Made by a program: the position numbers and the translations under genes. DNA of 35,032 nt from Nanobdellota archaeon (GTDB lineage: Archaea; Nanobdellota; Nanobdellia; Woesearchaeales; JAHJEM01): NCBI GenBank assembly GCA_018825425.1, contig JAHJEM010000140.1, positions 1-35,032 on the forward strand, read 5' to 3'. This document shows positions 29,301 to 35,032 of this stretch, one piece after another; position 1 is the first letter of the stretch; each line of letters opens with the position of its first letter. The notes beneath the pieces were generated by a model. The model saw nothing but the letters and a program-made list of their open reading frames with translations, had not been told where the DNA came from and searched no databases.

Positions 29301-29452
29301 ATAATACTTGGCGCCAGAGGATTAGTCACATCAACAATCTTTACACCTTCGCGCGTACCCAAGACAGCTAAGTCCTGTGCAGCAACATAATATGTGGAGA
29401 GCACTAACAATAGAACAAATACTACTAATCTACTTACACCACCACTCATCAT
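13823..29452 (-). CDS. giant secreted multidomain surface protein (5209 aa): LVIVD propeller, papain-like C1 protease, beta-helix, WD/TolB-like propellers, Cys-rich modules, FN3/Ig-like array
   Basis: Signal peptide [26 protein letters not shown]; one continuous ORF of 15.6 kb with coherent domain content along its whole length. Confidence 0.93.
   Translation of the reverse strand: [5209 protein letters not shown]
14650..18600 (-). repeat. array of about 8 fibronectin type III domains interleaved with Ig-like domains in the giant protein
   Basis: Eight YYNIYR/YYNVYR/YYRIYR-type strands, each followed by [9 protein letters not shown]..GNE; intervening Ig-like units of type PP.(I/V)..(I/L)SP....Y.T....L.Y....E..W/C.YSLN. 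Confidence 0.88.
19230..20250 (-). other. sialidase/BNR-like propeller segment of the giant protein
   Basis: [100 protein letters not shown]. Confidence 0.6.
21580..24770 (-). other. two blocks of TolB/surface-type beta-propeller repeats (about 24.77-22.88 kb and 22.42-21.58 kb)
   Basis: Recurrent [IV]SGNxI[VW]WxDxR...[IV][YF]xYDLxTGxxxxI[ST] strands, e.g. [33 protein letters not shown]. Confidence 0.8.
24880..25600 (-). other. NosD/right-handed parallel beta-helix domain of the giant protein
   Basis: [20 protein letters not shown]...[21 protein letters not shown]...[15 protein letters not shown]...[17 protein letters not shown]...[39 protein letters not shown]. Confidence 0.85.
26035..26620 (-). 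other. papain-like cysteine peptidase (C1 family) domain inside the giant protein
   Basis: [36 protein letters not shown] (Cys codon 26543-26545), SHAMSLEGW (His codon 26192-26194), [19 protein letters not shown] (Asn codon 26126-26128). Confidence 0.92.
28520..29380 (-). other. LVIVD-type beta-propeller repeats at the N-terminus of the giant protein
   Basis: Repeats [66 protein letters not shown]. Confidence 0.85.
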
Positions 29453-29708
29453 TTAACAACCCTGTTTGTATATCCCTGTTAAACTAGCCGTATCTTTACT
29501 TTTTGCAACTTTTATTTATAAATGTTTCTTGCTTTGGGAGAATAGTGACAAAAGAGCTGACAAAAATACAGCAAACTTGAATATTATAATGTTATAAACA
29601 AAGATTAGTGAAAATCAAGCTGAAAAATCGGTAGGTGTACGCTTCTTGAGAATAATCTTCAATGTGGAGCCATGAATGTATATTAAGAGATTCAAATACT
29701 AGTAACGC

Positions 29709-31928
29709 ATGAATAAACTCCCAATTATTGTGATTTCAATAATCTGCATACTGAATGTACACGCAGAACCAAGAATCAATGAGATAATGTATAATCCTAT
29801 TGGAAATGACAACAATAATGAGTTCGTAGAATTATTCAGCAACAACAGCACCCCAGATTTATCTCAATATACTATAGGAGATTTTGTTTTTAATGACAGT
29901 CTCGAATTACTCCTGCATATTCCAGACTCAAGATATAGCCTGATTGTGGAGCAAGATTTCAATTATTCTGGACTGAATTGCAGTGTATACACTGTAGGTG
30001 CAACTATCGGGGACAATTTGAACAATGATGAAGACTCAATATTTCTTTGGCTCAATCAAGAATTGATTGATTCAGTACAATATAATAACAGTCTGGCAGA
30101 TGGAAATGGAAAGAGTTTGGAATTTGATCCGTATATCCAATTTTGGAATGAATCAAGAGCACTTGGTGGAACTCCTTGCTCAATGAATAGTGTTTTATCA
30201 AATGAAACATACAATGAAAGCCCAGAAAGTCCAGGAACATACGATATCGAACTAACTACAGTTCTTGACGACATAATCTATCTGTATATGGATTACACAG
30301 CATTGTTTAAGGTAAAGAACCTTGATCATGTGAATGGAGTAGAAGAAAACATATTTGTATTAGTAGAATATAATATCACAAATCAAACAAAGCACACAAT
30401 TCTCCATGATACGTTTAATAAGACCATCAATTACTATTCATCATCTGATACTGGTTTCTTTGCCCCCATAGGTGTAGGCAACTATTCTATATGTGGTAAG
30501 ATTGTCAATACTAGCAAGCCAGATCCTAATCCAGAAAATGACTTCTCTTGTAATAATTTCACTGTGATTGACCCAACAACTATACCTTGCAACGTGAGTC
30601 TCCATCTTGAAATTGAAAAAATGATCTATCAGAACAAGGAAAAAGTAAAATTCCGCAATATAGTAAGCGAAGACACATATCCCTATATTATCAGATATAC
30701 CATTACAGACATCTTTGGAATTGAGAAAAGCAACAGAACAACCAAGAACACCAACCAAAAATCATTCACTCCAAGTCTATCTCGAGAATTAAATGTGTTT
30801 TTCATACAGAACTCTTTTGAATTTCTTGCCTGCAATAACTCAAATAATCAAACAAATAATTCTCTACCAATAATTGTGTATAATCCTATCCAGGAAACAT
30901 CAGAAAATCTGATAAAAATTGAAGAAGTCAAACCAGGCACAGAAAAACCCGCCAAATTTGGAGATTGGATACATGTAAAGACAAGAATCGTTAAAGGAAA
31001 CACCTTAAAGAAGAGTGTCCAGGCATTTGTTCATAAGAATAAAAAAAAAGTATCTGAAGTAACAAAGTTGAGCATGGAGAAAAAAAACACAGAAGTTATA
31101 ATTAATATTCCTTTGTTTATTGATTCAAATTGTGACGGCAGCTTAGCTGATTCAAGATATGAGGTGGTGGTTGACGGACTCGGTACAGGAGATGAAGAGA
31201 CAATAGATATACAAGGCATAAATACAAAAATGTGCGAAGAGACTAATGTTTCTAAACAAAATACATCAAAAAAACCAAAAAACACTACATCAGATTCCAA
31301 AATTGAATCATTCTATACACGCACTAAGAACTTCAAGGATGAAATCAGGTTCTATGCCCGAATAAGTGGAGCAAACATAACTCTGAGAATCCAAAATACA
31401 GCAAATAAATTGGTCAAAAAACAGATCCCAATCCACGCAATATTCACAAAAACATATTACATGGACGATATCAAAAAAGCTGTTGGTAATCTTAAAGAGC
31501 ACACTGAGACGGTAACAGAAACAATCTATGCAAAAGAGATACATATAGATGGAAATCCTGTTGGAACCAGCGTGGATTTCAATGTTAGTTTAGTAGAAGC
31601 AGACAATAACATCACGCTATTATTGCTACGAGATGAATATATCATTGATGAAAAAAGTGTAATAATGAATTTTGGCCATGAACAAGCTGAGCCAGAAATA
31701 TTTGCAGACAGAAAAGAAGAAAAAATACCTCAAAAAAACCCAGAAAACCAGATAACAGCAAATACAGTGCTCTATGAGTCAAAGAATGTGAAATTGCAAA
31801 AATATATAAACTACTTGCTCGTCATTCTTTTGTGCTTAGCTGCTTATGTCTACTCGAGAGAACATAAAAAATGGACAAAAAACAAATCAAAGAAGCAATT
31901 GAAAAAGGATACATCAGAGTTCACGTAA
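29709..31928 (+). CDS. secreted lamin-tail-domain (LTD) protein with C-terminal TM anchor
   Basis: 739 aa; signal peptide MNKLPIIVISIICILNVHA; LTD signature EPRINEIMYNPIGNDNNNEFVELFSNNST...LSQYTIGDF; many N-X-S/T sequons; TM INYLLVILLCLAAYVYS plus Lys-rich tail. Confidence 0.8.
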   Translation: MNKLPIIVISIICILNVHAEPRINEIMYNPIGNDNNNEFVELFSNNSTPDLSQYTIGDFVFNDSLELLLHIPDSRYSLIVEQDFNYSGLNCSVYTVGATIGDNLNNDEDSIFLWLNQELIDSVQYNNSLADGNGKSLEFDPYIQFWNESRALGGTPCSMNSVLSNETYNESPESPGTYDIELTTVLDDIIYLYMDYTALFKVKNLDHVNGVEENIFVLVEYNITNQTKHTILHDTFNKTINYYSSSDTGFFAPIGVGNYSICGKIVNTSKPDPNPENDFSCNNFTVIDPTTIPCNVSLHLEIEKMIYQNKEKVKFRNIVSEDTYPYIIRYTITDIFGIEKSNRTTKNTNQKSFTPSLSRELNVFFIQNSFEFLACNNSNNQTNNSLPIIVYNPIQETSENLIKIEEVKPGTEKPAKFGDWIHVKTRIVKGNTLKKSVQAFVHKNKKKVSEVTKLSMEKKNTEVIINIPLFIDSNCDGSLADSRYEVVVDGLGTGDEETIDIQGINTKMCEETNVSKQNTSKKPKNTTSDSKIESFYTRTKNFKDEIRFYARISGANITLRIQNTANKLVKKQIPIHAIFTKTYYMDDIKKAVGNLKEHTETVTETIYAKEIHIDGNPVGTSVDFNVSLVEADNNITLLLLRDEYIIDEKSVIMNFGHEQAEPEIFADRKEEKIPQKNPENQITANTVLYESKNVKLQKYINYLLVILLCLAAYVYSREHKKWTKNKSKKQLKKDTSEFT

Positions 31929-32476
31929 TGTTTGAAGTGGTTGGGAATCCAAAAGCCCATGTTGAGAAAGCCATTAAGACATATATTGCTGAAATCAAGA
32001 AGGATCCACAGATTCTTGTGTTCAAGGAAGAATATGCGGAACCTGTAGAAAAAGATAAATTATGGAGTACATTTTGCGAAGCAGACTTGATGGTTCTGGG
32101 ACTTGAAAAGCTGAATTGGCTCTGCATCAACTATACTCCTGCAAGCATTGAATTAATCGAACCAGACACCTTAACATATAGAAATAAGGATCTTACTATC
32201 TGGGCTAATGATCTGCTATCAAAACTGCACGAGATAGGCATAATCACAAAATCCCTCAACCAGAAGAATAAGTATCTTGAAAAGAATATCAGCATGGTGA
32301 TCAGAAATTGTATTCTGGCACTTGTGGAAGAGGATAAGACTGTAAAGCAGATATCAAAAGCATTGGGTCTAAGCGAAAAGAATATTCAGCAGTTCCTGAA
32401 TGCTTTAGATGCAGAAGGGAAGATTAAGAAAAAAGGAACTAAATATGTCAGGGTGAGTAAACATGCCAAAAAATGA
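31928..32476 (+). CDS. conserved protein of unknown function with C-terminal winged-helix-like domain
   Basis: ORF 31871..32476. The internal ATG at 31928 overlaps the upstream stop (TAATG) and gives MFEVVGNPKAHVEKAIKTYI...; C-terminal KTVKQISKALGLSEKNIQQFLNALDAEGKIKKKGTKYVRV is winged-helix-like. Start 31871 is an alternative. Confidence 0.75.
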   Translation: MFEVVGNPKAHVEKAIKTYIAEIKKDPQILVFKEEYAEPVEKDKLWSTFCEADLMVLGLEKLNWLCINYTPASIELIEPDTLTYRNKDLTIWANDLLSKLHEIGIITKSLNQKNKYLEKNISMVIRNCILALVEEDKTVKQISKALGLSEKNIQQFLNALDAEGKIKKKGTKYVRVSKHAKK

Positions 32477-33422
32477 GGTTGAAGCATTATTGTTCTCAGC
32501 AGGAAAGAACATGAGTGTAGAGAATATTGCAAATATCATAGGAAAAGACAAGCGGGAAATATTAGAGGAATTAAGTCAGCTTAAGAAAGAATATAATGAA
32601 AGAGATGGCGCACTCATGATTATAGATGAAGGTGAGCAATGGAAAATACATGTTCGTGAACAATATCTTTCTTTGGTTAGGAAAATTGTTGCAGATACAG
32701 AACTTCCAAAAACAGTACTTGAGACCCTGGCCATAATTGCGTATAGGAGCCCCATCTTGCAATCTGAAGTGGTTGAAGCAAGATCTTCTGTTGCTTACGA
32801 GCACATCCCTCTTCTTATGGATATGGGCTTTGTCACCAAAGAAAAGAAAGGAAGAAGCTTTCAGCTAAAAATTACAGAAAAATTCTTTGAATACTTTGAT
32901 GTAGAAGGCGATAAGGACCTTAAGACTCTTTTCAAAGAGGTAAAAAAGCCAGTAAAGATTGATGATAAACAAGAAGAAGAGCTGAGCGAACTTGGAGAAG
33001 CATTATATAATTTAAAACACCACAAGCCTCACGGAGAGATTGTAGATATTCCAACTCAAAAGACAGCAGATCCTGACAAACAAGCAGAAGAGAGTCTGAG
33101 TAATAAAACTGATGAAAACGTGCATGATGAATTTCCAAAAGGACCATATCATGAAGAAGAAAAGACAGTTGAAGAACCTAAAGAAAAACAAGCTACAGAG
33201 GATAATGATGATAACGATTCAGATGTAAAAAAAGTGTTAGATAGTGTAGAACAAGAGATTGATGAAATTGTAGAACACAAGGAAAAGTTTGCAAAATCTG
33301 TTGAAAAAGAGATAATTGAAGAAGAACCTGAGGAAGAGCCAGAAAAGACAGAAGAGATTAAGGAAGAAGAGATCAATGAAGAAGCTGGCAAAGAAAAGGG
33401 GAAAAAAGATGCTAACAGTTAA
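32463..33422 (+). CDS. scpB: ScpB-family chromosome segregation protein with long acidic C-terminal tail
   Basis: 319 aa; VEALLFSAGKNMSVENIANIIG, PKTVLETLAIIAYRSPILQSEVVEARSS, MGFVTKEKKGRSFQLKITEKFFEYF are ScpB hallmarks; tail is Glu/Lys-rich. Confidence 0.9.
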   Translation: MPKNEVEALLFSAGKNMSVENIANIIGKDKREILEELSQLKKEYNERDGALMIIDEGEQWKIHVREQYLSLVRKIVADTELPKTVLETLAIIAYRSPILQSEVVEARSSVAYEHIPLLMDMGFVTKEKKGRSFQLKITEKFFEYFDVEGDKDLKTLFKEVKKPVKIDDKQEEELSELGEALYNLKHHKPHGEIVDIPTQKTADPDKQAEESLSNKTDENVHDEFPKGPYHEEEKTVEEPKEKQATEDNDDNDSDVKKVLDSVEQEIDEIVEHKEKFAKSVEKEIIEEEPEEEPEKTEEIKEEEINEEAGKEKGKKDANS

Positions 33423-33564
33423 ATGCCCAAGATGCAAACACAATATGAAATATGATCCAAAACCAGGCAAAATAAGCCAAAAGGTCAAAAAATGCGTTTA
33501 TTGTGGACACTCATTTAAGATTTTTATTTCTCCGGACAAAAACAGAATCCGAAAAATGATATAA
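33409..33564 (+). CDS. mini zinc-ribbon protein (about 51 aa)
   Basis: MLTVKCPRCKHNMKYDPKPGKISQKVKKCVYCGHSFKIFISPDKNRIRKMI; two CXXC knuckles; start overlaps the scpB stop by 14 nt. The track ORF starts earlier, in the scpB acidic region. Confidence 0.75.
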   Translation: MLTVKCPRCKHNMKYDPKPGKISQKVKKCVYCGHSFKIFISPDKNRIRKMI

Positions 33565-33675
33565 GTATAATAATGGTTGATGCCTACTGAAACCAACGAA
33601 TTCTGGCTTTTCAAGCCTTGTATCCTTATTCTAAAACCAAAACCTATTTAAATGGCCCGCAGTTCTATAATATAG

Positions 33676-35032
<1,357 letters not shown>

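Noticed and set aside
14241-29390. Many plus-strand ORFs and a few off-frame minus-strand ORFs of 60-190 aa inside the giant gene
   Set aside because: They overlap a single coherent multidomain ORF and show skewed composition typical of shadow frames (for example 26230..26808, 192 aa, lies over the papain coding region).
33316-33408. Upstream part of the 82-aa ORF 33316..33564
   Set aside because: MKKNLRKSQKRQKRLRKKRS... is an out-of-frame reading of the Glu-rich scpB tail; the zinc ribbon more plausibly starts at 33409.

Overview
This 35 kb window looks archaeal and is probably DPANN-like (Woesearchaeota/Pacearchaeota style). That lineage call is inferred from gene content, promoter-like TATA/BRE elements 25-28 nt upstream of start codons, and many Asn-X-Ser/Thr-rich secreted proteins; it is not proven. 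Contents in order: the 5' end of a beta-CASP/RNase J-like gene (minus, truncated by the window edge), a YjbQ/UPF0047 protein, a two-gene ABC-2 exporter operon, two divergent membrane/secreted proteins, a radical SAM protein with a CX4CX2C cluster motif, a structured intergenic RNA candidate, an interrupted type II tRNA (probable introns), a tight operon of three small proteins sharing one helical domain, an AmrS-like radical SAM enzyme, and a very large surface-protein operon. That operon encodes a 5209-aa secreted mosaic protein with a complete papain-like catalytic triad, followed by a membrane protein with extracellular domains and four cytosolic CBS domains. Next come a lamin-tail-domain secreted protein, a winged-helix protein, ScpB, a mini zinc ribbon, and a gyrA interrupted at the catalytic tyrosine by a LAGLIDADG intein that runs off the window end. 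The most promising new biology is: (a) the giant protease/adhesin and its CBS-receptor partner, which share a domain; (b) a five-copy Cys-rich module in the giant; (c) the three-paralogue operon; (d) the ncRNA/tRNA locus at 8.5-8.86 kb.
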